A stretch of DNA of 24,136 nt, taken from positions 1 through 24,136 of the IMG/VR virus record IMGVR_UViG_3300044998_000647, one strand, 5' to 3'. Origin of the DNA: a virus. How positions within the stretch are numbered: the stretch's first letter is position 1; each line of letters begins with the position of its first letter. Shown piece after piece: positions 13,747-21,310 of the stretch. Under the pieces are notes generated by a model. It saw nothing but the letters and a program-made list of their open reading frames with translations, was not told the origin of the DNA and searched no databases. A program made the position numbers and the translations under genes.

Positions 13747-15849
13747 TCAAGAGGCCCCCAGCAGCCGGTAGAGCTTGCTGGGGCGTCCCGCCGTGCGGAC
13801 CTCCGTGTACTCGATCAGCCGCTGGTTCAAGAGCGTGGTGCGGACCTCCTCGTGCTCGCGCTCGCTCCAGGGGTGCTTGCGGTTGATCTGCCAGAAGGGC
13901 ATCCAGGCGTCGCCGTGCTTCTCCTGCCACTTGCGCAGCGTCACCACCAGCTTCTTGCAGCGGGCGTCGAACTCGTTCTCGCTGACGTACTCGCCGGCCA
14001 TGAAGAGCATGCGGCGGGTCTGGTGCTCGACGAAGGCGCACGCCCAGCGGGCCGCGTCCGCGTCGATCCGCGGGTCGAGGTGGTTGGCGCTGCAGGCGTA
14101 GACCAGCGCCAGCCGGCGGGCCTTCTCGTTGGCCCGCGCCCAAATCGCCATGCCCACCGGGTCGCCCTTGTCCTCGGCCAGCGAGTACTGGTCGTCGGCC
14201 CGTTGGCGAAATGCCCGCAAGACGTCGGCGGCCTCGGGCGTGGCCTCGACGACCTTGGGGATGGGGTGCCAGTCCGCCAGGTTGCCACGCTTCTCCCCCG
14301 GACAGAAGTCCGCCCACCATCGCGCCGTCGCCAGGACCGGCGCCGGCAGGTCGCGGACGACCGCGTCCTGGCCCCGGCCGCGCTTGCCCGTCTCGAGGAT
14401 GAGCATGCGGGCGAAGAAGCCGTTAGTGAGCATCTTCAGCGACAGCGCCTCGTAGTAGTGCTTGGGGATGGCGGTGCCGAAGATGCACAGGCACGGCTGG
14501 TCGATGACGCCCGGCTCCTTGCCCGCCTTGACCCGCATCGGGTAGAGCGCGCTGGCGCTGGTGTACATCTTGAGCAGCACGTTCATGATCCCCTCGTGCC
14601 GCGCGTCCTTGCCGAGGTTGATCTTGGTCATCAGGCCGTCGATCTCGTCAGTCTGGAACAGCACGGACGGGTGCAGGAACAGCCGGTCCTCGATCCCCTC
14701 GCCGCTGGCGAAGGTGTCGCCCAGGCTTTCGGTCAGTCCGGCCTCCAGCAGCACCTTCTGGTTGACCTTGCGCGGGTAGTCCTTGCCCGCCCCGGAGTTG
14801 GCCAGGCCGAGGACGTAGAGGTTGGTGCGGTTATCGGCGGCGTCGCGGACCTTGCGGCCGGCGAGCAGCGCCTGCAGCGACAGCGCCCCGCAGAAGGCGA
14901 GCGCCCGCTCCGGGTAGGGCGCGGTCTGGAGCGTGTACGTCATCACCTCGCCGATGAAGCCGGGGACGCAAAGCAGCTCGTCGGGGATCGGGCCGGGGTC
15001 CGGGTTGTCGGGGGCCTCGTCGCCCGGCCCCTCAGCGTACATCTGGTCCCAGTGGTTCTCGGCCAGCGCGACCGCGACCTGGTCCGGCTCGTAGCGGGCG
15101 ACGCTCGACGCGATCCGCTCGACCTCGCGCGGCGGCAGCGGCGGGGCACAGCGGTCGGCGTTGACGCGGAGGAGCGCCGCCGCCATCTCGGCCTGGGACA
15201 TCCCCACCCGCCGCATCGCCCCCGCCAGGCGCGCCAGGGTCGCGTTCCGTTGCCCCTTGGGGATTTGGTTCGCCTCGGGCGGACCGGCCGCGACGTGGGC
15301 CGACGTGGGCGTTCCGTTGGCCAACCCGTCGAGTTCCTGGGCCAACCACGGCGGCGGTTCGGGGAGGCGGTCGGGCGGGTCGTCCAGCTCCAGACCCGGT
15401 GCCCAGCGGTAGGCCTTCCCTCCCTCGATCACGGACGGCGGGGCCACGATGTAGCCGCCGTCGGCGCGGGTATCGACCTTCGGGGCGAGCCGCCCTTCGG
15501 TGCAGCGCCAGCCCTTGCCCGCCGGCTGGCGGAACACGCGGTGGCTACCGCCGCGCGGCGTGATGGCCATCGGCCCCGCCGCCAGGTCGAACATCCGCTC
15601 GGGGTTGCCGCCGGGCCAGGAGTTGGCGTCGCCGTCGATGTCGATGATGACCAGCCCCTCCGTGGCGACGGCGACGTTGGCGCTGGGGTGCTGCGTCCAC
15701 CAGCGCTCGATCTGGTCGGGGTCGATGGTCGCGTCGTGGAAGCCGTGCTCGGTGAGCGGGACCTTCGTGCCGGGCGCGCAGGGGAACACCCGGTAGCCCA
15801 GCTCGGCATAGCGGAGAGCGGCGGTCAGCAGCTCGTTCGGCGTCACCAC
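13747..15849 (-). CDS. Bifunctional prim-pol and helicase/ATPase replication protein
   Basis: This 700-aa protein combines three parts. The prim-pol domain (residues 1-170) has the acidic pair in VIIDIDGD (D70, D72), the SxR/His segment GGSHRVFRQP (H103), and GGYIVAPPS (131-139). A primase C-terminal domain follows (KGQRNATLARLAGAMRRVGM, 198-217). A DUF3987-like ATPase domain has Walker A NSGAGKD (351-357) and Walker B-like LFQTDEID (397-404). The C-terminus reads as a winged helix ending GRPSKLYRLL. It would prime and unwind the phage genome. Two GTG codons lie in a row at the start (15849 and 15846); the second gives a GTGA overlap with the helicase stop and may be the true start. The candidate origin lies directly downstream. 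Confidence 0.92.
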   Translation of the reverse strand: MVTPNELLTAALRYAELGYRVFPCAPGTKVPLTEHGFHDATIDPDQIERWWTQHPSANVAVATEGLVIIDIDGDANSWPGGNPERMFDLAAGPMAITPRGGSHRVFRQPAGKGWRCTEGRLAPKVDTRADGGYIVAPPSVIEGGKAYRWAPGLELDDPPDRLPEPPPWLAQELDGLANGTPTSAHVAAGPPEANQIPKGQRNATLARLAGAMRRVGMSQAEMAAALLRVNADRCAPPLPPREVERIASSVARYEPDQVAVALAENHWDQMYAEGPGDEAPDNPDPGPIPDELLCVPGFIGEVMTYTLQTAPYPERALAFCGALSLQALLAGRKVRDAADNRTNLYVLGLANSGAGKDYPRKVNQKVLLEAGLTESLGDTFASGEGIEDRLFLHPSVLFQTDEIDGLMTKINLGKDARHEGIMNVLLKMYTSASALYPMRVKAGKEPGVIDQPCLCIFGTAIPKHYYEALSLKMLTNGFFARMLILETGKRGRGQDAVVRDLPAPVLATARWWADFCPGEKRGNLADWHPIPKVVEATPEAADVLRAFRQRADDQYSLAEDKGDPVGMAIWARANEKARRLALVYACSANHLDPRIDADAARWACAFVEHQTRRMLFMAGEYVSENEFDARCKKLVVTLRKWQEKHGDAWMPFWQINRKHPWSEREHEEVRTTLLNQRLIEYTEVRTAGRPSKLYRLLGAS

Positions 15850-17564
15850 GGAATCTCCTCCTCCGCGGTGACCGCGTTGTACCCGAACGGGAAGTCGAGC
15901 GCGTTCTCAGGCAGATCGCCGAGGGCATCATCGGCCAGATGCTCGCCCTCCAGCGGCGGAGGGATGTCGCCGAGTTCATAGCCGATGACTCGGTCGTAGT
16001 CCTCGCCGGTGACACTGCGGACGGTGATCTCCCGCGTGGGGGCCAGGCGTCCCGCCTGCGCCAGGGCAACCGCTTCCTCGGCAGTATCCGGGACTGGATC
16101 GGGCGAGCGCCGCTTCCACCAGGCGACTGCCTTGTGCCGGGCATAGCCGGTGTGCTCGAAGCAGACCCACTCGGACTTGAAGTCGTGGAAGCCGACCTTG
16201 TAGTCCACGCGCATCGACTTCGGGGCGTCGTCGCCCGCGCCGCGCTTGCGGTGGACGCTGTAGAACACGTCCCGCACGGGGTACTTCTTGGTCGTCACCT
16301 GCCCGGAGAGGATGCCGGCCTCGCTCGCCTTGGCGTCGTGCTTCTGTCGCTCCGGCGGCGGGAACTCGTAGCCGCAGTCGGGGCAGCGGGCGTAGCCGGC
16401 GGCGATGACCGAATTGCACTCGGGGCACTCCTTGGCCGGGGCCGGCCCGCCGCCGGCGTCGCGCTCCCTGACCTTGATCTGGTCCACGGGGCCGTGCCGC
16501 AGCACGTTGCCGCCGAAGTCGAGCACCAGGCAGTTGGCCTTGCTTGGGTGCAGGCGGAAGCCGCGGCCGACCATCTGGTAGTACAGCCCGGCCGACAGCG
16601 TCGGGCGCAGCAGCGCCACGCAGTCGATATTCGGCGCATCGAAGCCGGTGGTCAGCACGTTGACGTTGCACAGGTACTTGAGCACGCCGGCCTTAAACCG
16701 GGCCAGGGTCGCGTCCCGCTCGTCGAGCGCCGTGTCGCCGGTGACGAAGCCGCAGTCAATGCCGTACTTCGCCTTCAGCACCGAGACGATGTGCTCGCCG
16801 TGCTTGACCCCGCTGGCGAAGATCAGCACCGCATTGCGGCTGCGGGTCTGCTCGACGATCTCGTCGCAGGCGGCCTCGACCAGCGCGTCGTTGTCCATCA
16901 GGTCCTCGACCTCGCCGGCGATGTACTCGCCGCCCCGGACGTGCAGCCCGCTGGTGTCGGCCTTCGCCTTGCCCGCCTTGGTGACCAGCGGGCAGAGGTA
17001 TCCGCCCACGATCAGCTCGCGGACGCCGACCTCGTAGCAGACGTGGTTGAGGAAGCCGTCCGGCGTGCAGATCGACCCGGTCTTGAGGCGGAACGGCGTC
17101 GCCGTGAAGCCGATGATCCGCAGGTTGGGGTTGATGGTGCGGGCGTCGGCCAGGAATTGGCGGTACATGCCGTCACCTTCGGGCGGGATCATGTGCGCCT
17201 CGTCGATGACGACGAGGTCGAACGCCTCCAGTTCGCAGGCCCGCTTGTAGACCGACTGGATGCCGGCAATGATCACCGGGTGCGCGGTGTCGCGGCGCTT
17301 GAGGCCCGCCGAGTAGACGCCGAAGCGGACCTCGGGGCAGACCGCGTTGAGCTTGTCGGCCGCCTGCTCCAGCAGCTCCTTGACGTGGGCCAGGATCAGC
17401 ACGCGGCCCTGCCACAGGCCCACGGCGTCCTTGCAGACCGACGCAATGACGGGCGTCTTGCCGCCAGCGGTGGGGATCACCACGCACGGGTTGTCGTCCC
17501 GCACGCGCAGGTGGTCGTACAGCGCGGCCTTGGCCGCCTCCTGGTAGGGTCGCAAGAGCAGCAT
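15843..17564 (-). CDS. SF2 DEAH helicase, RadD-like, with C-terminal zinc finger
   Basis: This 573-aa protein has the full superfamily 2 set: motif I TAGGKT (residues 32-37), motif II DEAH (121-124), motif III TATP (154-157), motif V around VLTTGFDAP (303-311), and motif VI QMVGRGFR (330-337). A four-cysteine zinc finger follows: C380, C383, C394, C397. The C-terminal 150 residues include WVCFEHTGYARHKAVAWW and are typical of phage RadD-like helicases. It would unwind or remodel DNA forks and junctions next to RusA. The start at 17564 is chosen for the ATGA overlap with rusA; a start 17 codons upstream is open but reads as Arg/Pro-rich noise. Its stop overlaps the prim-pol start. Confidence 0.92.
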   Translation of the reverse strand: MLLLRPYQEAAKAALYDHLRVRDDNPCVVIPTAGGKTPVIASVCKDAVGLWQGRVLILAHVKELLEQAADKLNAVCPEVRFGVYSAGLKRRDTAHPVIIAGIQSVYKRACELEAFDLVVIDEAHMIPPEGDGMYRQFLADARTINPNLRIIGFTATPFRLKTGSICTPDGFLNHVCYEVGVRELIVGGYLCPLVTKAGKAKADTSGLHVRGGEYIAGEVEDLMDNDALVEAACDEIVEQTRSRNAVLIFASGVKHGEHIVSVLKAKYGIDCGFVTGDTALDERDATLARFKAGVLKYLCNVNVLTTGFDAPNIDCVALLRPTLSAGLYYQMVGRGFRLHPSKANCLVLDFGGNVLRHGPVDQIKVRERDAGGGPAPAKECPECNSVIAAGYARCPDCGYEFPPPERQKHDAKASEAGILSGQVTTKKYPVRDVFYSVHRKRGAGDDAPKSMRVDYKVGFHDFKSEWVCFEHTGYARHKAVAWWKRRSPDPVPDTAEEAVALAQAGRLAPTREITVRSVTGEDYDRVIGYELGDIPPPLEGEHLADDALGDLPENALDFPFGYNAVTAEEEIPW

Positions 17565-17908
17565 CAGACGCACCGGACGCGGACCACGGTTTTCCCGCCC
17601 TCGACGGGGTCGCACTTGACGATGGCGAGCCGGACGACTTGGCTATCGTCACCGTAGACGCCCCCGTGCTGGAGGGCGTCGAGGAGGGCCTTCTGCACGT
17701 TATCGATGTCGCGCCGCCGGCGGTCGGGCGGGTAGACATCGACCTCCACCGCCAGCGGTCCGCTCAGCGGGTTGACGCGCCGGGCCGCGAGGATCGCCAG
17801 CACGCGCTGGCGGAAGCGGCGGCCCTCGCGGCTGATCAGGGTGCGGAACCCCACCCGCCGCCAGTAGTGGTTGATCGACGGCGGGTAGGGCAGCTCGGCC
17901 TCGAACAT
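17564..17908 (-). CDS. rusA: RusA-family Holliday junction resolvase
   Basis: This 114-aa protein matches RusA in length and pattern. It opens with the family's LPYPPSINHYWR and has the core RRRRDIDNVQKALLDAL. The metal-binding and catalytic residues line up by spacing with E. coli RusA D70, D72, K76 and D91: here D67, D69, K73 and D88, with the same gaps. The enzyme dimer cuts four-way DNA junctions made during phage recombination or replication. The start at 17908 overlaps the DUF669 stop (ATGA), and its own stop overlaps the helicase start in the same way. The reading frame is open further upstream, but that part is out-of-frame DUF669 sequence. Confidence 0.93.
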   Translation of the reverse strand: MFEAELPYPPSINHYWRRVGFRTLISREGRRFRQRVLAILAARRVNPLSGPLAVEVDVYPPDRRRRDIDNVQKALLDALQHGGVYGDDSQVVRLAIVKCDPVEGGKTVVRVRCV

Positions 17909-18372
17909 CAGTTGCGCCTCCACGGCGGCGTGCTGTTGGCGGACGGCTGCGTGCCTGCCGTCCCGGGCTGCAGGGCTTCCTTCTTCGTGTAGCCCTTGAT
18001 TTCGTTGGTGATCTCGCCGGTGTCGTCGCGCTTCTTGCACTTCACGGAGATGACCAGGGGCAGGTTGTGCAGCTCGACCGAGTCGTTGGGGGCCAGCACG
18101 CCCACGGCCCGGCAGATGGCGGACAACTCGGCGCGGGCGATCTGCACCGCCGTCGCGTTCGGGTTGTCGAGGTTGAGCCGCGCCCACAGGTAGCGGTTCT
18201 TGTACGGCCCCTCGACGATCTGGAAGGTGAGCTGGAGGAAGTGGCCCGTGTTGGCCTTGTTCGGCTTCATCTCCGACTCGGTGATGACGGCCAGGTACTT
18301 GCCGGCGGGGATCGGGTCGAAGTCGCTGGTCGGTTCGACATGGTTGGCGTCGAAGCCACGGAGGTCAGCCAT
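17908..18372 (-). CDS. DUF669 family protein, probable phage single-stranded DNA-binding partner
   Basis: This 154-aa protein matches the DUF669 pattern: an N-terminal IPAGKYLAVITESEMKPNK, then a strand pair around LQLTFQIVEGPYKNRYLW (read as two blocks, residues 43-63), and a following ARAELSAICRAVGV helix. The family is common in phages beside AAA_24 ATPases and has an OB-fold-like single-strand-binding role by proposal. The acidic tip usual in bacterial SSB is missing; the C-terminus is instead Pro/Ser-rich and ends PPWRRN. The gene sits between the ATPase (8-base overlap) and the RusA gene (ATGA overlap), which supports a joint recombination role. Confidence 0.87.
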   Translation of the reverse strand: MADLRGFDANHVEPTSDFDPIPAGKYLAVITESEMKPNKANTGHFLQLTFQIVEGPYKNRYLWARLNLDNPNATAVQIARAELSAICRAVGVLAPNDSVELHNLPLVISVKCKKRDDTGEITNEIKGYTKKEALQPGTAGTQPSANSTPPWRRN

Positions 18373-19153
18373 GTTCGTTCGCTCCTTGGGTGGGTTGGTG
18401 GTTGGAAAGGGCCGCGACGAAGGCAGCCCACGACAGGGGCAGGTCCTCGGTCAGCCCGTAACGGTTCTTGGCGATGCACGAGGGGCCGCCGACGGTCCGC
18501 AGCACGCGCTCGCCGCCGTCCTTGCCCAGCGCGTGGGCGATGGTGCGCTTGCGGCCGAATCCGGCGTCCTCCGTCTGCGTGCGGACCTTCCGCGTGGCGA
18601 ACAGCACCGCGTCGCACCACTCGCTGACCAGCGCGCTGGCGTGCTTGTGCAGGCGCGGCGAGTAGCGGTCGTAGGGCGACGACTCCGGGTCCTCGAACTT
18701 CTCGACCTTGGCGTGCGCGATCAGCACGACGACCATGCCGCGCGTGTTGCGGAGCGCGTTGAGGTGCTCGACGACCTCGCGCCAGTAGGTCAGGGCGTGC
18801 GTGTAGCCCTTGGCGTAGCCGCCGTCGGCCTTCTCGATGCTCTTGGCCCCGGACTCCTGGCAGACCTTGTCCCAGATCATCCGCTCCAGCCAGTCGAGGC
18901 TGTCGATGACGACCGTCTCGTACTCGTGCGGCTCGGCCCGCAGCCCGGCCAGCGCGGCTAGGACCTCGTCGTAGGTGGTCGCCAGGGGGAACTTGTCGCA
19001 GTCGATCTCGTCCAGGCCGTCCTCGGTCTGGACGAAGACCGGCCTGGGCGCGCCGGCCGCGAAGGTGGACTTGCCGATCCCCTCGGTGCCGTAGACGAGC
19101 AGTCGCGGCGGCTTCGGGGTGCGGCCCCGCTGGACGCGGGCCAAGAGGCTCAT
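18365..19153 (-). CDS. AAA_24-family phage ATPase, Sak4-like recombinase
   Basis: This 262-aa protein is a RecA-fold phage nucleotide-binding protein. The Walker A motif is GTEGIGKST (residues 22-30), and the Walker B strand is ETVVIDSLDWLE with the family's Asp-Ser-Leu. A third strand, GMVVVLIAHAKVEKFED, carries the His seen in Sak4-like proteins. These proteins bind single-stranded DNA and promote annealing or strand exchange during phage replication. Partner genes agree: a DUF669 single-strand-binding-type protein and a RusA resolvase follow directly. It overlaps the 101-aa gene by ATGA and the DUF669 gene by 8 bases. The family call is firm; recombinase activity is taken from characterised Sak4 relatives. 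Confidence 0.9.
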   Translation of the reverse strand: MSLLARVQRGRTPKPPRLLVYGTEGIGKSTFAAGAPRPVFVQTEDGLDEIDCDKFPLATTYDEVLAALAGLRAEPHEYETVVIDSLDWLERMIWDKVCQESGAKSIEKADGGYAKGYTHALTYWREVVEHLNALRNTRGMVVVLIAHAKVEKFEDPESSPYDRYSPRLHKHASALVSEWCDAVLFATRKVRTQTEDAGFGRKRTIAHALGKDGGERVLRTVGGPSCIAKNRYGLTEDLPLSWAAFVAALSNHQPTQGANEHG

Positions 19154-19455
19154 GCGTGGACCTCCTCGGGTTGGTGGTTGGTCTTGTCGGTGACGCGCTC
19201 GACGCGGAAACCGTCCGCGCCGAACTCGCGGCGGATGAAGCCGACGAACAGCCGGTTGCAGTCCCGGCCGACCGGCGTGCCCGCGTCGATGACGCAGGCA
19301 CGCCGGTCGCGGTCCAAGAGATGGGCCGCGTCGAGGCGGACCTGGGCTTCGCCGTGCAGGCTCTCCGTGCCCCAGATGGCCAACAGCAGCGTGGCCTCGA
19401 CCTCCTCGAGCGGGACGTGCGGCGGGAAGGAGTAGCGGTAGAGTTCCTTGGTCAT
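19150..19455 (-). CDS. Uncharacterised 101-aa protein, first gene of the replication operon
   Basis: No family is recognised. The protein starts MTKELYRYSF after GAAGAGG at a good distance from the ATG. It reads as a compact soluble alpha/beta protein. Its middle segment, ESLHGEAQVRLDAAHLLD, is followed by DRRACVIDAGTPVGRDCNRLF, recorded here as two blocks at about residues 31-48 and 49-70. It is the first gene after the repeated promoter-like element and overlaps the next gene by ATGA, so it is expressed with the recombination proteins. A planctomycete-type phage early protein is the most that can be said. Confidence 0.75.
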   Translation of the reverse strand: MTKELYRYSFPPHVPLEEVEATLLLAIWGTESLHGEAQVRLDAAHLLDRDRRACVIDAGTPVGRDCNRLFVGFIRREFGADGFRVERVTDKTNHQPEEVHA

Positions 19456-19475
19456 GTCGCGCCTCTTCCGAATGA

Positions 19476-19524
19476 CGGGCCTCTACCCGTAGACCTACCC
19501 GGTCCGCAGGCGGGTTGACGCAGG
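19476..19524 (-). promoter_or_regulatory. Repeated promoter-like element, copy B (before the replication operon)
   Basis: On the minus strand this reads TGCGTCAAC, 19 bases, then GTCTAC. Its copy at 8152-8200 matches at 40 of 49 positions with identical spacing. The two invariant blocks on the plus strand are GTAGACCTACCCGGT (19489-19503) and GTTGACGCA (19514-19522), and the 10 bases between them vary (5 of 10). It lies between the sigma gene stop and the first replication gene, about 34 bp before its ATG. Conserved blocks around a variable spacer are what a promoter would show. The core GTAGACCTAC is also near-palindromic, so an operator is an alternative. Confidence 0.65.
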
Positions 19525-19526
19525 GC

Positions 19527-20153
19527 TCAGAGATAATCCCGTAGCCCCGCGCCCTCGAAGGCGCGGCGGACGTGTTCCATTCGCCGCAGCAGCGTCGTGC
19601 GCGGCAGGCCCAGGTCGCGGGCTACCTGGGAGACGGAGTCGTGCTTGAGCCGCTCGGCCACGTCCCGGAGGTCCGCCGGCAGGTCGGCCAGCACGTCGGC
19701 CACGTCGCCGGCGAGCTGCGCCCGCTCCTCGTCGCTGCGGGGGTCGCGGCCGAGCCGGGCGTCCTGCTCGCGCCGGCCGACCGTTTCGGCCAGCTCGACC
19801 GGGCCGTTGTCGCCGGTCTCGATCAGGACGTGCAGCGACGTGGCCCGCCGGTGGTCGCGCTTTTCCGCCCGCTTGTCGCGGAGGAGGCTGGCGGCGTACC
19901 GCTCGACCACGGTGGTGACGAAGACGTGCCAGTGGGCCTCGCCGGGGTCGAAGGCCGACAGCTGCTTGAGCAGCTTGAGGGCGAGTTCCTGCTCGATGTC
20001 GTCCCGGTCACTCCGGGTGAAGCCGGCCCGGCCCACGAGCTGCCGGGCCTTGCGGCGGATCAGGCGCGCCGCGAAGGCATCGAGCTGTTTCGGACTCGCC
20101 GAACTGTGAGGATGGGGTTGGGGAGTTGGAGATTGCCTCGTGTCTGGTTTCAT
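19527..20153 (-). CDS. Phage-encoded sigma-70-family RNA polymerase sigma factor
   Basis: This 208-aa protein has the layout of a small sigma factor. A region 2 stretch (residues 22-98) includes DRDDIEQELALKLLKQLSAF, the aromatic HWHVFVTTVVERYAASLLRD, and a basic end. A region 4 (about 152-204) has the HTH DSVSQVARDLGLPRTTLLRR. The start at 20153 is chosen because the frame upstream of it runs into the terminator hairpin; AAAGGG lies close before the ATG. The product would redirect host RNA polymerase. Its gene ends directly before a conserved element (19476-19524) that recurs before the head operon (8152-8200) and could be its promoter. Regions 2.4 and 4.2 are recognisable only in outline. 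A sigma-like regulator with another role is possible. Confidence 0.82.
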   Translation of the reverse strand: MKPDTRQSPTPQPHPHSSASPKQLDAFAARLIRRKARQLVGRAGFTRSDRDDIEQELALKLLKQLSAFDPGEAHWHVFVTTVVERYAASLLRDKRAEKRDHRRATSLHVLIETGDNGPVELAETVGRREQDARLGRDPRSDEERAQLAGDVADVLADLPADLRDVAERLKHDSVSQVARDLGLPRTTLLRRMEHVRRAFEGAGLRDYL

Positions 20154-20236
20154 GACCCTTTGCCCGAACGGGTGGTTGATCCCGCCGTGCCCGTTGCACA
20201 GCGACCACCCGCCGGCCGGGTTGCATGACCGGCGCG

Positions 20237-20277
20237 CGAAAAAACGGCGGCGCAACTGAAGTCGTTGCGCCGCCGTT
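20237..20277 (-). terminator. Strong rho-independent terminator of the accessory unit
   Basis: On the minus strand a 14-bp perfect stem (AACGGCGGCGCAAC, loop of 7, GTTGCGCCGCCGTT) runs straight into a run of six T. It closes the 399/324-aa transcript, so the downstream sigma-factor gene must have its own promoter or depend on readthrough. Confidence 0.85.
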
Positions 20278-20299
20278 CGATCAGGTCACGAATTCCCGA

Positions 20300-20332
20300 G
20301 TTGCAGTTGCACGAAACCGGTGCAACTGCAAC
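20300..20332. repeat. 13-bp perfect inverted repeat just after the 324-aa gene
   Basis: GTTGCAGTTGCAC (20300-20312) and GTGCAACTGCAAC (20320-20332) pair perfectly around a 7-base loop, 3 bases past the stop codon. No T-run follows on the minus strand, so it is not a classical terminator by itself. It may protect the 3' end of the message, help the next hairpin, or be a protein-binding site. Confidence 0.6.
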
Positions 20333-20335
20333 CCG

Positions 20336-21310
20336 CTACCCCGTCTTCTGCCCGCGCGGCCTCCCCTTCCAGCGCATGATCTGGTCCAGGTCCAGGGCCG
20401 TCTCCCAGTACAGGCGCAGCTCGCGCGCCGACTCGTCGGCCAGGCAGCGGCTGACGTCGGCCTTCGTCAGCCCGGTGCGCTTCGCCAGGTCCTTCTGGCT
20501 CGGCCGGGGGAGCAGCTCCGGGGTGCCCGTCCGTTCCTTGGTCGCGTAAGCGTAGTCCCTGGCCGCCAAGAGGTGTTCCGCCATCTCACGGACCAGCGCC
20601 TCGATCTTGCCGGCCCGCTCGGCCCGCTTGCGGGGCGGCCGCTTCGCCTTGACCCCGTCGGTCAGCCCCGAGTCGGTCAGCCGGCTTTCGACGTAGGCCA
20701 TGTCGAAGGAAAGCGCGGCCGGCCCGAAGGTGACCACGGACTCCAGGGCGATGGCCAGGTTCGTGGTCGCGCTGCCCCAGCGCCGGACGCTCGCTTCCGT
20801 GGGCAAGAAGAGGAGGGCCTTGGGCCGGCGGGACATCTCGGCGGTGAGGGCGGGGCGGCTATCCTCGTAGACGTGCCGGGCGAAGTAGACCTCGCGCGGG
20901 CGCTGCCCCCAGGTCGCCTTGCCCACGCGCCAGAGGTGCCCGGTCACGGCCTCGGCGGGCGGCCCGCGGACGCCCGCGGCGTCGGACACGGCGGCGAGGA
21001 GTGCCGGTACGTCCACGGCCCACCGCTTCAGGCGGTCGAGCGGGACCTCGACGGCCCCGCACTCCGGGCAGGGGATGTAGGCGTGCCGCCGCCCCGTCCG
21101 GCTGCTGGTGACGAACTCGACGCGGCCGACGTAACCGCGCCCGCAGTCCCAGCACGGCGCGGACGTGGCCGGCGTCGTCTCGCGCAACAGCCCGAGGCCG
21201 ACCAGCCGTTCCAGTGCGGGGCCGAGGTGCTTGTGGGCCTCCTCCGCGAAGAACACCGGCGGCTCGTCATCCAGCCGCTGCAACATCAGGGGCAACGGAT
21301 CGGACACCAT
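20336..21310 (-). CDS. Uncharacterised 324-aa zinc-ribbon and HTH protein
   Basis: The N-terminal part looks like a winged-helix fold (FFAEEAHKHLGPALERLVGLGLL, key helix at residues 20-42). A four-cysteine zinc ribbon follows: C53 and C56 (CWDC), then C81 and C84 (CPEC). The middle, about residues 125-200, includes LWRVGKATWG and KALLFLP and resembles no family I know. A basic linker (KAKRPPRKRAER, 221-232) precedes a C-terminal helix-turn-helix (SQKDLAKRTGLTKADVSRCL, 271-290). The two nucleic-acid-binding modules suggest a DNA-binding regulator. It overlaps the 399-aa gene by 44 bp and ends 3 bases before the first of two hairpins. It may act on the palindrome at the head of its own unit, but this is untested. 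Confidence 0.82.
   Translation of the reverse strand: MVSDPLPLMLQRLDDEPPVFFAEEAHKHLGPALERLVGLGLLRETTPATSAPCWDCGRGYVGRVEFVTSSRTGRRHAYIPCPECGAVEVPLDRLKRWAVDVPALLAAVSDAAGVRGPPAEAVTGHLWRVGKATWGQRPREVYFARHVYEDSRPALTAEMSRRPKALLFLPTEASVRRWGSATTNLAIALESVVTFGPAALSFDMAYVESRLTDSGLTDGVKAKRPPRKRAERAGKIEALVREMAEHLLAARDYAYATKERTGTPELLPRPSQKDLAKRTGLTKADVSRCLADESARELRLYWETALDLDQIMRWKGRPRGQKTG

Noticed and set aside
15939-17657. Long plus-strand frame opposite the helicase
   Set aside because: Antisense shadow; the helicase motifs on the minus strand are complete.
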